Source: Pyrinomonadaceae bacterium
GTDB taxonomy: Bacteria > Acidobacteriota > Blastocatellia > Pyrinomonadales > Pyrinomonadaceae
DNA length: 45,069 bases
Assembly (NCBI GenBank): GCA_013812905.1
Contig: JACCSP010000317.1
Span: 1-45,069, forward strand
Reading direction: 5' to 3'
Below are positions 28,000-37,908 of this stretch, one piece after another; within the stretch, counting starts at the first letter, position 1; every line of letters starts with the position of its first letter. A model generated the notes under the pieces. That model was not told the DNA's origin. It made no database searches and saw only the letters and a list, made by a program, of their open reading frames with translations. The position numbers were made by a program, and so were the translations under genes.

Positions 28000-29868
28000 C
28001 TATTCCTGATCGGGCTCAGTTCTACCTAAGCCGAACTCCGCTAGCTCCCCGAGCGATGCCATTCCACTTCCCGCCTCTGAAGAGTATATCTTGGTATCAA
28101 TGATCGGCTCATCGGCCTTTCCTACAGCGCGCGCTGATAAACCTATCTTCTTGCTCTCCGCGTCGATTCTGAGAATCTTAAATTCTATTTCCTGGCCTAG
28201 CTGGACCACGTCTTCGGGTTTGGCCACCCGTTCATCGGAAAGCTCTGATATATGACAAAGGCCTTCCAGGTTGTCGTCCAACTCTACGAACGCGCCGAAG
28301 TTTGCAAAGCGAGCGATCTTCCCACGCACTACATCGCCAGGATTGTGTTCATTCACGAATCGCTCCCACGCGTTAGGCTCAAGATCCTTGATAGAAAGCG
28401 ATAAACGACGATTTTCAGTGTCGATGCTGGTAATGATCGCATCAATCTCCTGCCCTTTTTTCAGAACCTCGCTCGGGTGTTTGATGCGCCTGGACCAGGA
28501 GATATCAGAAACGTGAACCAGTCCATCAACGCCGTCTTCGATCTCAATGAAGGCGCCGAAGTCCGTAAGGTTGCGCACCCGCCCGTGAACTCGTGTACCT
28601 ATCTGGTAACGATCATGCAGCGTCTGCCACGGGTTTTCCTGAATTTGCTTCATTCCGAGACTGATACGACGAGCCTTCGGGTCAACGCTAAGCACCTCGA
28701 CTTCAACTGGGTCGCCTGGATTAACGATCTTGCTGGGATGCTTGACGCGTTTCGACCAGCTCATTTCCGACACGTGAACGAGCCCTTCGACACCGTTTTC
28801 CAATTCGACAAAGGCACCGTAGTCAGCAACGCTGGCAATGCGGCCGCCTACTCTGGTGCCGATAGGAAAGCGTTCCTCAACACTTGACCAGGGGTCTGGC
28901 AATAGTTGTTTATAACCGAGAGAGACTCGTTCGCGGTCGCGATCGAATTTGAGAACTTTGACCTGGATGTTATCGCCAACCTTGAAGAGTTCACTCGGAT
29001 TCTGTAGGCGTCCCCACGACATATCGGTGACATGGAGCAAGCCGTCCACACCGCCGAGATCAACGAAGGCGCCATAGTCAGTCAAGTTCTTAATCTGGCC
29101 TTCCACAATAATATCTTCTTCAATCTGACCCAGTGTCTGATCTTTTCGTCCGGCGTTCTCACCTTCAATCACAGCTTTGCGGGATAACACTACGTTGGAG
29201 CGCTTCCGATTGAGCTTAATGACCTTCGCTTCAATCTCCTGGTTTCTAAGGCTGTCCAGATTGCGCACTGGTCGCACGTCGACTTGGGAGCCGGGCAAGA
29301 ATGCCGCGATGCCATCAATATCGATGCGAAGTCCGCCTTTGATGCGCTCCATTACCCTGCCTTTAACAGTCGAGCCTTCCTGATAGGCTTTCTCCAAATC
29401 GTCCCAGGCTTTCATGCGCACCGCATCCGCGCGCGATAAGACAGGCAGGCCATCGGCAGTTTCCATGCTCTTTACCAACACTTCAACTTCGTCGCCAGCT
29501 TTTACGGTGATCACGCCGTCCTCAGTAAACTCAGCGGGGTTCACGATGCCTTCTGATTTATATCCAAAATCGATGACCACACCGCGTTCACTTATTCCGA
29601 CCACTGTGCCTCGAACGACTTCGCCCTCTTGCAGCGTCGCTTGCTCTTGCTCGAATTGGTCGAGTAGTTGTCCAAAGTCGACATCGCCGGCCGGACGGGT
29701 ATCATCATCGTCCTCGGTCCGATTAGACATGGACACTAATTCCCTAGCGGGTGCGGGTGCGGGTGCGGGTGCGGGTGCGGTTTGCTGCTGAGAGACATCC
29801 GACTCACCCGAAGGTGTTTGGTCATCTGTGGCGTCGCTGTTATTCAGCTTGGGTTCTTCACTAAGCAT
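28000..29868 (-). CDS. rpsA: 30S ribosomal protein S1 (multiple S1 domains)
   Basis: Repeated S1 motifs (VVRGTVVGISERGVVIDFGYKSEGIV, GQIKNLTDYGAFVDLGGVDGLLHVTDMSW, GRIASVADYGAFVELENGVEGLVHVSEMSW, GRVRNLTDFGAFIEIEDGVDGLVHVSDISW). Confidence 0.97.
   Translation of the reverse strand: MLSEEPKLNNSDATDDQTPSGESDVSQQQTAPAPAPAPAPARELVSMSNRTEDDDDTRPAGDVDFGQLLDQFEQEQATLQEGEVVRGTVVGISERGVVIDFGYKSEGIVNPAEFTEDGVITVKAGDEVEVLVKSMETADGLPVLSRADAVRMKAWDDLEKAYQEGSTVKGRVMERIKGGLRIDIDGIAAFLPGSQVDVRPVRNLDSLRNQEIEAKVIKLNRKRSNVVLSRKAVIEGENAGRKDQTLGQIEEDIIVEGQIKNLTDYGAFVDLGGVDGLLHVTDMSWGRLQNPSELFKVGDNIQVKVLKFDRDRERVSLGYKQLLPDPWSSVEERFPIGTRVGGRIASVADYGAFVELENGVEGLVHVSEMSWSKRVKHPSKIVNPGDPVEVEVLSVDPKARRISLGMKQIQENPWQTLHDRYQIGTRVHGRVRNLTDFGAFIEIEDGVDGLVHVSDISWSRRIKHPSEVLKKGQEIDAIITSIDTENRRLSLSIKDLEPNAWERFVNEHNPGDVVRGKIARFANFGAFVELDDNLEGLCHISELSDERVAKPEDVVQLGQEIEFKILRIDAESKKIGLSARAVGKADEPIIDTKIYSSEAGSGMASLGELAEFGLGRTEPDQE
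29747..29780. repeat. In-frame hexanucleotide microsatellite (GCGGGT)5 in rpsA
   Basis: Five perfect GCGGGT copies plus GCGG; encodes the Ala-Pro run APAPAPAPAPA on the minus strand. Confidence 0.95.
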
Positions 29869-30060
29869 GCAGACTCCTGTGGACTTCCCGGGAAATTGAA
29901 CGTGTCATAAATCCTATCGCGCGCAATTGCAACTATCCGCAACACTCGCGTTGTGCGGACAGTTGTTCAAGCGGCCGTTGGCTTGACGTTGTGGCGAATT
30001 GTCGGATTTTGAAGCTGAGCGAGGAATGCGAGCCGTTTAGATTTGGAAAAGGAGTGTTTT

Positions 30061-30111
30061 ATGTGTTTCGATTTCCGCCGTGCCCGTAGTCACCCGCTTG
30101 CTCCGACATAA
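30061..30111 (+). CDS. Possible 16-aa leader/small peptide MCFDFRRARSHPLAPT
   Basis: ATG preceded by GGAAAAGGAGTGTTTT (strong SD, good spacing); stop TAA lies in a hairpin. Confidence 0.3.
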   Translation: MCFDFRRARSHPLAPT

Positions 30112-30167
30112 CCGGCCGCTTTTAACCGGGTAGGTCGGGAAATGTACACGCCAGAATGAGCGTGTGT
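30103..30167 (+). ncRNA. Two consecutive hairpins overlapping the small ORF stop (structured RNA candidate)
   Basis: Hairpin 1 CCGAC-ATAA-CCGG-CCGCTTTTAA-CCGG-GTAG-GTCGG (30103-30138). Hairpin 2 ACACGC-CAGAATGA-GCGTGT (30146-30165). Confidence 0.3.
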
Positions 30168-30253
30168 CAAGGCAACTAAGAACCACACAGACAAACCAAA
30201 ATCAACGAAGCGAAGTGCGGGTTGCACGTGACAATGCTTGATCCGCAACAAGT

Positions 30254-32683
30254 TCACCGGATGTCCGCTGAAACAGTTTCACTCCGGCGAGGCACTACAT
30301 AAACTCCTGCGGAATGCGATCCCACGAAGAGGGTATTCTGATCCTGCGAATCAAATGCCAGCGACCAAATTCTCTGGCTTGCGAGTCGATGTTCCTTAAG
30401 GTCAATACGCGCCCACGTCTTACCGGCGTTGACACTACGGTACACGCCGCCGCCTATCTCGCCGCTTTGATAGGCGTTACCTACGAAGATTTCGTCGACG
30501 TTGCTGGGATTGATCAGGATGCTGGTGAAGTCGCCGAAAGGCAGGTTACCGCCGCGGCGAGTCCAAGTTGAGCCATCGTCATGGGAGGAGTAAAACGCTT
30601 GCTTCGTGCCCACATAGATGTAGCCAGGCCGCTGCGGATCCTGCACAACCGTATTTACCGGAGCCTCAGTGGGGACTCCGCTCACCTGCCTCCAGGTCTG
30701 CCCACTGTCACGCGAAACAATCACGCCGGAAGCGGCGGTACCCGCCCAAATAACCTCCGGCTGCTTTAGACTGACGGAGATTGAGGTGGTGCGAGGATCA
30801 ATCGATGAACCATAAGGAAGCCTCTGCCAGCCTTGGGTAGGGTCGAGACTCCGATACAGACCTACGTTCGTGGCCGCAAGAAAGCTCGGCTTGCCGCTGG
30901 ATACCTCTATCGTGTGCACCAGGGCATTGATAGCATCGGTGATGATCAAAGATGCTGCGGCATGCTCTTCCGCCGTGCTGGACCCATCCTTCGACACTCC
31001 GAGTACTGCAAGCGTGATCTGATCAAACTTTCCGGTCGTAGGAAGGCTGCGATCCGCCTGGAATCTCTTCAGTGCAGCGAGGGTTTGTGGCCCAAATTTT
31101 CCGTCGGGCGTCCCGACGTTGTAACCGACGCGGTTCAAAGCCACCTGGACACGACGGATTGTGTCGTCGGGGTTCTGGGCAACCATGAGTCGTTGGGTCC
31201 GAGGGGCACTTGTCCTGGACCGCGATGGTTTCCTCGCTCGTGGGACTTTCTTACTGGGAACAGTTTCTGCTATGTCGGGAGCCCATACCGGAGTCCAAGA
31301 AGCTCCTCTGTCGACAGAGCGATAAACTCCCAGATTGGTTCCCAAGTAAATCACGTCCGGCTTTTGAGTGTCCTGCAAGATTGAATAGGTGATCAAGCGG
31401 GACGGCATATTCCTCATCGAAGGGCGCCAGCTCTGGCCATTGTCATTGCTGGCAAAGAGAAAACCGCCACCCGTAGCCGTATTTATAGTTGCGGCGTAAA
31501 TCCTATTGGGCATCTCTCGATCCGCTACGATAGTGTTGGCGAACCTGCCGCTATATCCTCCGTTGGTGGGTGAGAAACTTTTCCCGCTGTCGTATGAGAC
31601 CATCACACCGTAGTTGTTAGTACCAATGTAGATTGTCTCGGGACGGGAAGGGTGAAGAGTGATTGAGTTGATCTCCAACTTTCGTGAGGTGGTCACCATC
31701 CAGGAGTCCGCATCACCACCTCTTTCTGAGCGCCAAAAACCTTCGGTGGTCCCGGCGAAGACAAGTCCAGGAATTGATGGGTGTTGCAGGATTGCCCGGG
31801 TCCTTCGTGACTGCGAAGGAATGCCCTGGACCTTGCGCCAACTTCCACCGGCATTCTTAGTCTCGTAGATTCCGCTGCAGGCGGAGGCAATCACGTGATC
31901 CGGATCAAGCGGATCGATGTCAATGGCAAAAATGTCGGAGTCGTCAATGATCCCATTCTTAATAGACTTCCAAGACTTGCCGCCGTCAGTTGTTTTATAA
32001 GGAAGATACCAGGTGCCGGCATAAATTATATCAGGAGTGCGGGGATCCATCGCTAGCGACTCCACATGTACTAACCCGGCGGTGTTATGGGTGGGCAATT
32101 GCTCCCACGTCTCTCCTGAGTCGTCCGAGCGAAAGATTCCATTAAAAGTGCCGGTCACCAGGACGCTTGGATTGGACTTGGATTGAGTGAGCGAATGTAG
32201 AGCTTCATTCTTAAGTTCCTTACTCTCGCGCCACTTATGCCCGCCATCGGTTGACTTAAAGAAACCGCCGGGCTCCTTGTGCTTATGAGCGGCCACGTAG
32301 AGCGTCTTTGAGTCGCGCGGATCAACCAGAATGTGATCCACAAACAGCCTCGGCTTGTTAAAATTGTACAGAAGTTCCCAGCGTTTACCTGCATCCGCAG
32401 AAGTGTAAATCTGGCCATCAAGCGTCCCGAAATAGAAGCGATCGGGGTTGTTTGGATCGACAACTAGGTCGCGTACGTCCCCACCAGGAGGGCCTGTTGG
32501 TCGCCAGTCATTGGAATATTGAGCGGGGTCGGCGCTGTCGATATCAGCAGCCAGAACTCTCGACCAAAATCCGAGAGGCTGAACGGTAAACCCAAGAAGA
32601 ACGAGCACAAGGGGGATTAGCTTCATAACTTTAGTGACCAACTTTAGGAGAGGATTTCCACAATACCGGGAGTAGGGACTCAA
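30254..32683 (-). CDS. VPS10/BNR-repeat beta-propeller protein with inserted peptidoglycan-binding domain
   Basis: Many BNR-like repeats (FKSTDGGHKWRES, FRSDDSGETWEQL, YKTTDGGKSWKSI, YSSHDDGSTWTRR); internal VQVALNRVGYNVGTPDGKFGPQTLAALKRFQADRSLPTTGKFDQITLAVLG (PG_binding_1-like). Confidence 0.9.
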   Translation of the reverse strand: MSPYSRYCGNPLLKLVTKVMKLIPLVLVLLGFTVQPLGFWSRVLAADIDSADPAQYSNDWRPTGPPGGDVRDLVVDPNNPDRFYFGTLDGQIYTSADAGKRWELLYNFNKPRLFVDHILVDPRDSKTLYVAAHKHKEPGGFFKSTDGGHKWRESKELKNEALHSLTQSKSNPSVLVTGTFNGIFRSDDSGETWEQLPTHNTAGLVHVESLAMDPRTPDIIYAGTWYLPYKTTDGGKSWKSIKNGIIDDSDIFAIDIDPLDPDHVIASACSGIYETKNAGGSWRKVQGIPSQSRRTRAILQHPSIPGLVFAGTTEGFWRSERGGDADSWMVTTSRKLEINSITLHPSRPETIYIGTNNYGVMVSYDSGKSFSPTNGGYSGRFANTIVADREMPNRIYAATINTATGGGFLFASNDNGQSWRPSMRNMPSRLITYSILQDTQKPDVIYLGTNLGVYRSVDRGASWTPVWAPDIAETVPSKKVPRARKPSRSRTSAPRTQRLMVAQNPDDTIRRVQVALNRVGYNVGTPDGKFGPQTLAALKRFQADRSLPTTGKFDQITLAVLGVSKDGSSTAEEHAAASLIITDAINALVHTIEVSSGKPSFLAATNVGLYRSLDPTQGWQRLPYGSSIDPRTTSISVSLKQPEVIWAGTAASGVIVSRDSGQTWRQVSGVPTEAPVNTVVQDPQRPGYIYVGTKQAFYSSHDDGSTWTRRGGNLPFGDFTSILINPSNVDEIFVGNAYQSGEIGGGVYRSVNAGKTWARIDLKEHRLASQRIWSLAFDSQDQNTLFVGSHSAGVYVVPRRSETVSADIR

Positions 32684-32800
32684 AATCCCGACTTGAGTTT
32701 AATATAATTTTCGACGTTTGTATCTAACTAACTTCTGCTGGTCCCTAAGATGCGGCCCCGCAACAACCCAGTTGCACTAAACCCAGACACAAAAGCGATA

Positions 32801-32858
32801 CGGGCGACCTCTTGAAGAGATCGCCCGCATTCGGAAGGTTCGCGTCGTCAGGGACGCG
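32801..32858 (-). terminator. Tandem-hairpin terminator downstream of the OmpA-family gene
   Basis: CGCGTC-GTCAGG-GACGCG (32841-32858), then CGGGCGA...TCGCCCG (32801-32827) with nested CTCT/AGAG, followed on the minus strand by TATCGCTTTTGTG. Confidence 0.65.
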
Positions 32859-32876
32859 AGGTTTACTATTTTATCA

Positions 32877-35384
32877 CTAGTCTCGTCTGCCCCGACGACG
32901 TCGCGGAGCCCGCTTACATTCAGGACAGGGCGAGACTGCGTTTTCAGTGCTGGCCGCCGGTGGATTTGCGCCTGTCGGCACGATCCAGAGTTCGACTGCC
33001 AGATCGGCTCGGCAGCCGCCGTCGACTGTAGTGATACGTCCAGCCTCGATTCCGCGCGTGTTAACCAGGTAGTTCTTCGCACGATCGGCTCGAGCCTGAC
33101 CCTCACCTTCACAGGTTCCGTAGGCTATAACATATCCCTGTGACCCTGTCTGGTTCTGCAACTGAATAGCGTAGTTGTCAAGACGAGCTTTCTCATCATT
33201 GAACCGAATGTTGCCATATTCGTCAAACCTGGTCGCTGGCACCACTGGAATGACTACTGATGTGGAGCACGACGCAGTTCGCGAACATTCAGGTGCCACA
33301 CCGCCCAGCTCGACGGTTGCGGTTACAGTCTGACCACCGGTTCCAGCTGTATCAACCGTAATCGAGGACGTGCCCTGACCACTCGTGATCGTCCCGGAGG
33401 AGACCGACCAATTGTAGGTTGGCATCAGGCCGGACGGACCACCAGTAACTGAAGCATTGAACGTGATGGGCGAACCCTGCTGAACGTCAGCTGGGCAGCT
33501 AACCGAGACCGTCGGACACGGAGGAGGCGCACAAGCGCATACCGCCACGGTCACTGTGGTCGAAGCGTTAGCTGTGTGCTGATTTCCATCATTGACCTCA
33601 GCCGTGGCTGTATAAGTTCCGGGATTGACGCCCGAGAGATCCCAGTTAACAGCACGACCTTCGCCTGAGATCCGGCCGCCGGTAACGGTCCACGTATAAA
33701 GCAGCGTGTCGTTGTCCGGGTCGGTGGCTGAAGCCGTCAATTGTACTTCTTTACTTGCGCTCGGAACGCATGATTCTGCACTAGCGCCTTCGGGGCACGG
33801 CAGGTTAATGGTCGATGCGGAAGATGAAACGGAAACCGACGGCCCTGCATTAGGCGGCTTCGGCACTTCCCTCGCGTTTCGATGTCCAATCCAAAACTGG
33901 CCCAGGAAACCATGCGGGTCTTCCGATTGCCTGAAGCCCGCCGGATAGTCCGCTTCGAAGCCAAACAGTCGGTTGCCCTGAGGGTTCACATGCAGTCGAT
34001 AGGCCGCACTAAATCCAAACCAACGACGCGGGTAAACTCGAATACCACCGAGCACGTCAAGCGGGTTGTTCTCGAACGCATTCGGTGTGCGACCGCCAAC
34101 GTAAAAAATCGACTTCAGCTCAGCGATTGGCTGAAAGTGTTTGTTTACCGGGAAGTCAAAGCCAAGCCCGGAGATGAATTCGTCAGGCCGATCCAGCAAG
34201 GTGGCGTCGCCGCCGCCGAAGGCGTCCGAACGTGGGTTGCTGTTCAGGATGTAGCCGAAGTTAGCCGCAAGGTGGACCGAGCGGCTCAAACGACCACCAA
34301 CTACGCCGAACAGGCCGAAATCACCAAGGCTGCCCCCCGGACTTGCGCCGCGCTGCAATTGGTTGAAGCCGGAGAAATCGTCAGCTTTATCCCAGTAAAA
34401 CCTATAAAATGGGACCAAGTTAATACTCAGAGGATTATTTGGCCCAGTAAAGCGAATGTTTCCACCAATGGTCGCGGTGCTAAAAGCCGACTCACCATAT
34501 AGCCGATTTATGAACGGCGCATCCGCAATGTATGCCGGAGCAATGGTGAACAGGTCAGGCGCGATGATTGCCAGAGTGGTAGAGGTCGGCGGAATCACTC
34601 TAGTGGTGAGCACAACTCCGGGCAGGATGCTGCCTACTGGCGAACCAACGCCCGGGAAGTTTGAGGCCGCACTAAAACTACCGTCACCCCCGCTCGGAGC
34701 GCCCAAGCGGCTGGTAAACGGCGGGGCAATCACATTACCGGTCAGGCCAAAGTTTGGTCCCGTGCCGCCTACGAACGGGAATTGAACAAATGGCTGGCCT
34801 CCAACGAAGAATGAAGTTCGCGAACCGACCGTAGGGCCAATAGAGGTAATAACCGGTATACACCCCGGGCAGAACGCGGGGCGGAATACTGCACCGTTGA
34901 TACCAGTGGTGCCGCTCACCCGATTCGGAGCCAAGATGATCGCAGGACCGCTGCCGAGCAGCGCTTGACCAAAAGCGAGTTGCGAGTTTGGCAAGTAGAA
35001 GCCTGACAGGTGCTTTGGGTTATTAACCTTAACGCCGCGGTAACCGTCAATGTTAAAGAACAGCTCCAGGTGATCGTTGAGGCCTATGTTAAAGCTAAGT
35101 GGGATCTCCGCGATATCCACATCCCCCGGATCACGATCGTAGTTGCTGTAGGCAAGGCTGAAAGTGAACTCACCTCTACGCAGCGTGTCGCCGTCGTAAA
35201 TGGTGAAGAGTCCGGTTGGGCCACCGGGTGAGCCGCCGGTCCCCACTGTTGGGGCCTGGTTCCGCGGATCATTTTCCCTTCTTAAAGTCTGTGCCGATAC
35301 TGCCGTACACAGTACCAACGTAGCGAGCGCTGCAATTAGCGCCCTAGTTGCGAGTCTCATCGCATTCCTCCTGCGAAAGTACAA
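32877..35384 (-). CDS. Outer-membrane porin-like protein with Ig/PKD-like region and C-terminal OmpA-like domain
   Basis: Signal peptide (MRLATRALIAALATLVLCTAVSAQ), N-terminal beta-barrel-like region, PKD-like DPDNDTLLYTWTVTGGRISGEGRAVNWDLSG, OmpA-like YVIAYGTCEGEGQARADRAKNYLVNTRGIEAGRITTVDGG. Confidence 0.88.
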   Translation of the reverse strand: MYFRRRNAMRLATRALIAALATLVLCTAVSAQTLRRENDPRNQAPTVGTGGSPGGPTGLFTIYDGDTLRRGEFTFSLAYSNYDRDPGDVDIAEIPLSFNIGLNDHLELFFNIDGYRGVKVNNPKHLSGFYLPNSQLAFGQALLGSGPAIILAPNRVSGTTGINGAVFRPAFCPGCIPVITSIGPTVGSRTSFFVGGQPFVQFPFVGGTGPNFGLTGNVIAPPFTSRLGAPSGGDGSFSAASNFPGVGSPVGSILPGVVLTTRVIPPTSTTLAIIAPDLFTIAPAYIADAPFINRLYGESAFSTATIGGNIRFTGPNNPLSINLVPFYRFYWDKADDFSGFNQLQRGASPGGSLGDFGLFGVVGGRLSRSVHLAANFGYILNSNPRSDAFGGGDATLLDRPDEFISGLGFDFPVNKHFQPIAELKSIFYVGGRTPNAFENNPLDVLGGIRVYPRRWFGFSAAYRLHVNPQGNRLFGFEADYPAGFRQSEDPHGFLGQFWIGHRNAREVPKPPNAGPSVSVSSSASTINLPCPEGASAESCVPSASKEVQLTASATDPDNDTLLYTWTVTGGRISGEGRAVNWDLSGVNPGTYTATAEVNDGNQHTANASTTVTVAVCACAPPPCPTVSVSCPADVQQGSPITFNASVTGGPSGLMPTYNWSVSSGTITSGQGTSSITVDTAGTGGQTVTATVELGGVAPECSRTASCSTSVVIPVVPATRFDEYGNIRFNDEKARLDNYAIQLQNQTGSQGYVIAYGTCEGEGQARADRAKNYLVNTRGIEAGRITTVDGGCRADLAVELWIVPTGANPPAASTENAVSPCPECKRAPRRRRGRRD

Positions 35385-35439
35385 AGTTTTGCTTAAGAAC
35401 GTAGACCAACGCGATCAATTCCTTGATGCGGAGGCTCGA

Positions 35440-35478
35440 ACTATATGTCAGAAATTTCACTGTGTGTCAGAGAATTTC
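35440..35478. promoter_or_regulatory. Tandem 19/20-bp direct repeat upstream of the OmpA-family gene
   Basis: ACTATATGTCAGA-AATTTC (35440-35458) followed directly by ACTGTGTGTCAGAGAATTTC (35459-35478). Confidence 0.4.
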
Positions 35479-35623
35479 AATCCTTCGGTGTTCAAACCAA
35501 CTGCGCAAACCTGGATTTCTTAGCTGGAACGACTGCTAAAACCATGCCCGACCATACTCTACCTTTTACGGGAAATCAAGACATTTTCACTGTCTTAGGG
35601 CCAATTTGTTTATGTTTTTTCCG

Positions 35624-36913
35624 TCACGCATAGATGCCACGCATGCGAGTGTCATAGGCCACTCTGTCGATGGCCAGCATGTAAGCCGCGGTCCTCGTAT
35701 CCACGGAATGTGCGTCGGCATAACGACACAAATCGTTGAAACTAGCCACCATCGTATCGCCAAGGCGCTGATTGACGACGTCTTCGCGCCAAAAATAACC
35801 CATTCTGTCCTGAACCCACTCAAAATATGAGACCGTAACACCTCCGGCATTCGCCAGAATGTCAGGGACAACAAACACCCCCTTCTCGTGGAGCACCTCA
35901 TCCGCAGCGGCGGTGGTTGGGCCATTGGCCCCCTCAGCAAGCACTTTGCACTTAATCCGGTCTGCATTCTGCGAAGTTATCTGGTTTTCGGTGGCGGCCG
36001 GCACTAGCACATCACACTCTAACTCGAGTAACTCGCTGTTCGAGACCGTGTCAACCCCTTCGTAATCCTCGAACGACCGGGTCGTTTGCAGGTAAGCAAG
36101 AGCGGCGGGAATATCAATACCGTTTGGATTGTAAATGCCTCCATGAACGTCCGAAATAGCTACTACCCGGTACCCGGCTTCATGTAGCAAACGTGCGCCG
36201 ATGCCTCCCACGTTCCCTGATCCTTGCACCACTACTCTCGTCTCCTCGGGCTTCATCTGAAATCTCTTTATCGCCTCGTTGATAACGATGAGCAGACCAC
36301 GGCCGGTAGCTTCACGGCGGCCGGAGGACCCGCCGAGATCAATTGGTTTCCCCGTAACCACTGCTGTAACCGTATGCCTGGCATGCATCGAATAGGTATC
36401 CATGATCCAAGCCATCGTTTGCTCGTTTGTATTCATGTCCGGCGCCGGTACGTCTTTCTCCGGTCCAATAAAATCGAGCAGCTCGGAGGCGTACCGACGC
36501 GTCATCCGTTCGAGCTCACCCATTGACATCTGTTGCGGATCGCAAATGACGCCGCCCTTCGCCCCTCCGAAAGGAACATTGACTACAGCACACTTCCAGG
36601 TCATCCAAGCCGCCAACGCTCGCACTTCATCTAAGTTCACATCCGGTGCATAACGAATCCCGCCCTTGGCAGGACCACGGGCGAAATTATGCTGAACGCG
36701 ATATCCCTCGAACACCTGAATCCGGCCTGAATCCATTCGCGTGGGAATATACACCTTGAGTTCCCGGTTAGGGACACGCATCACTGCATAAAGATCCGGA
36801 TCGAGATTGAGCAACTGCGCCGCGCGATCAAACCGGGACATCATCGATTCAAACGGGTTCGCTTCCTTTATCTCGCGTATGTCGTCCACATATACTGTGC
36901 TTTGCAAAGACAT
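35624..36913 (-). CDS. gdhA: Glu/Leu/Phe/Val dehydrogenase (glutamate dehydrogenase)
   Basis: [79 protein letters not shown]. Start MSLQST at 36913 best fits the GGAG SD. Confidence 0.96.
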   Translation of the reverse strand: MSLQSTVYVDDIREIKEANPFESMMSRFDRAAQLLNLDPDLYAVMRVPNRELKVYIPTRMDSGRIQVFEGYRVQHNFARGPAKGGIRYAPDVNLDEVRALAAWMTWKCAVVNVPFGGAKGGVICDPQQMSMGELERMTRRYASELLDFIGPEKDVPAPDMNTNEQTMAWIMDTYSMHARHTVTAVVTGKPIDLGGSSGRREATGRGLLIVINEAIKRFQMKPEETRVVVQGSGNVGGIGARLLHEAGYRVVAISDVHGGIYNPNGIDIPAALAYLQTTRSFEDYEGVDTVSNSELLELECDVLVPAATENQITSQNADRIKCKVLAEGANGPTTAAADEVLHEKGVFVVPDILANAGGVTVSYFEWVQDRMGYFWREDVVNQRLGDTMVASFNDLCRYADAHSVDTRTAAYMLAIDRVAYDTRMRGIYA

Positions 36914-36951
36914 AGCCATCTCCAATTCTCTTTTCGAAGCACGGGTATCCA

Positions 36952-37824
36952 CTAGCGCAGAGCTTCGTTCAGCGCACCGGTCCGGTAGCCGTGAAGATCT
37001 AGAGTAACGTACTTAAAGCCGAGTTCGCGAAAACGATGGGCCAACTCATCAACAATTTCAGGCCGTAGTGCGTGGTCCATCTCCGCGCGGGCAATTTCCA
37101 GCCGCACTAAACTGTCGTGATGGCGGACGCGAAATTCTCGAAAGCCCAACTGGCGGAGAATCTCTTCGCCCCGATCAACTGTGGAGAGGCGTTCGATGGT
37201 CACGGGAATGCCATAAGCGATTCGTGACGAGAGACAAGGACTGGCAGGTCTGTCCCACGTTGGCAATCCAGCCCGCCAGCTTAAACCACGAACCTCCTGC
37301 TTGCTGATTCCAACTTCAATTAACGGACTTCTCACGCCGTGCTGGTTAGCGGCGATTCGTCCCGGGCGATAGTCGCCGAGATCATCGGTGTTTGAACCAT
37401 CCACGATGAACGCGAAATTCCGCGCCCGCGCCAGCGGCTCCAGCTTCCCGTACAATTCGTCCTTGCAAAAATAGCAACGGTGGGGCCCATTGGCTCGATA
37501 TGCCACGAGTTCCAACTCGTCCGTTTTGATTGTCTCCAGGCGAAACCCAAACTGTTCGGCGATCCGAGCTGTCTGGGCACGCTGATACTGCGGTAAGCTG
37601 GCCGAATCGCCGGTCACGCAAAGCGCCCGATCTCCGAGCTCGGCATTGGCAACATACGCTACATACGTGCTGTCAACGCCGCCCGAGAAGGCAACCAAAA
37701 CAGAATCCATCTCGCGAAAGAGTTGCCGTAGTCTTTCTTCTTTCAAACTAGCTGCAAAATGATCTTGATGCTTGACCAGAAAGTCAGTGTCGCCCTCTGT
37801 CTCGGGGATGATAGAATCCTTCAC
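36952..37824 (-). CDS. larE: ATP-dependent sacrificial sulfur transferase LarE
   Basis: [80 protein letters not shown]. Confidence 0.94.
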   Translation of the reverse strand: MKDSIIPETEGDTDFLVKHQDHFAASLKEERLRQLFREMDSVLVAFSGGVDSTYVAYVANAELGDRALCVTGDSASLPQYQRAQTARIAEQFGFRLETIKTDELELVAYRANGPHRCYFCKDELYGKLEPLARARNFAFIVDGSNTDDLGDYRPGRIAANQHGVRSPLIEVGISKQEVRGLSWRAGLPTWDRPASPCLSSRIAYGIPVTIERLSTVDRGEEILRQLGFREFRVRHHDSLVRLEIARAEMDHALRPEIVDELAHRFRELGFKYVTLDLHGYRTGALNEALR

Positions 37825-37908
37825 AATCAGTCGCTCGGGATGGAGACACGTCTACCGCGTCTGTTCTCTCTCTACTTAGTTTAGTGTTAGTAGCCTGGTT
37901 ACGTCAGC

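Noticed and set aside
27985-28000. CT dinucleotide run after rpsA
   Set aside because: Short low-complexity tract with no clear functional signal.
30833-31384. 183-aa plus-strand ORF
   Set aside because: Antisense to the BNR/PG-binding gene, low-plausibility composition.
35578-35596. AAGACA/TGTCTT hairpin after gdhA as a terminator
   Set aside because: A 6-bp AT-rich stem without a convincing U tract; too weak.
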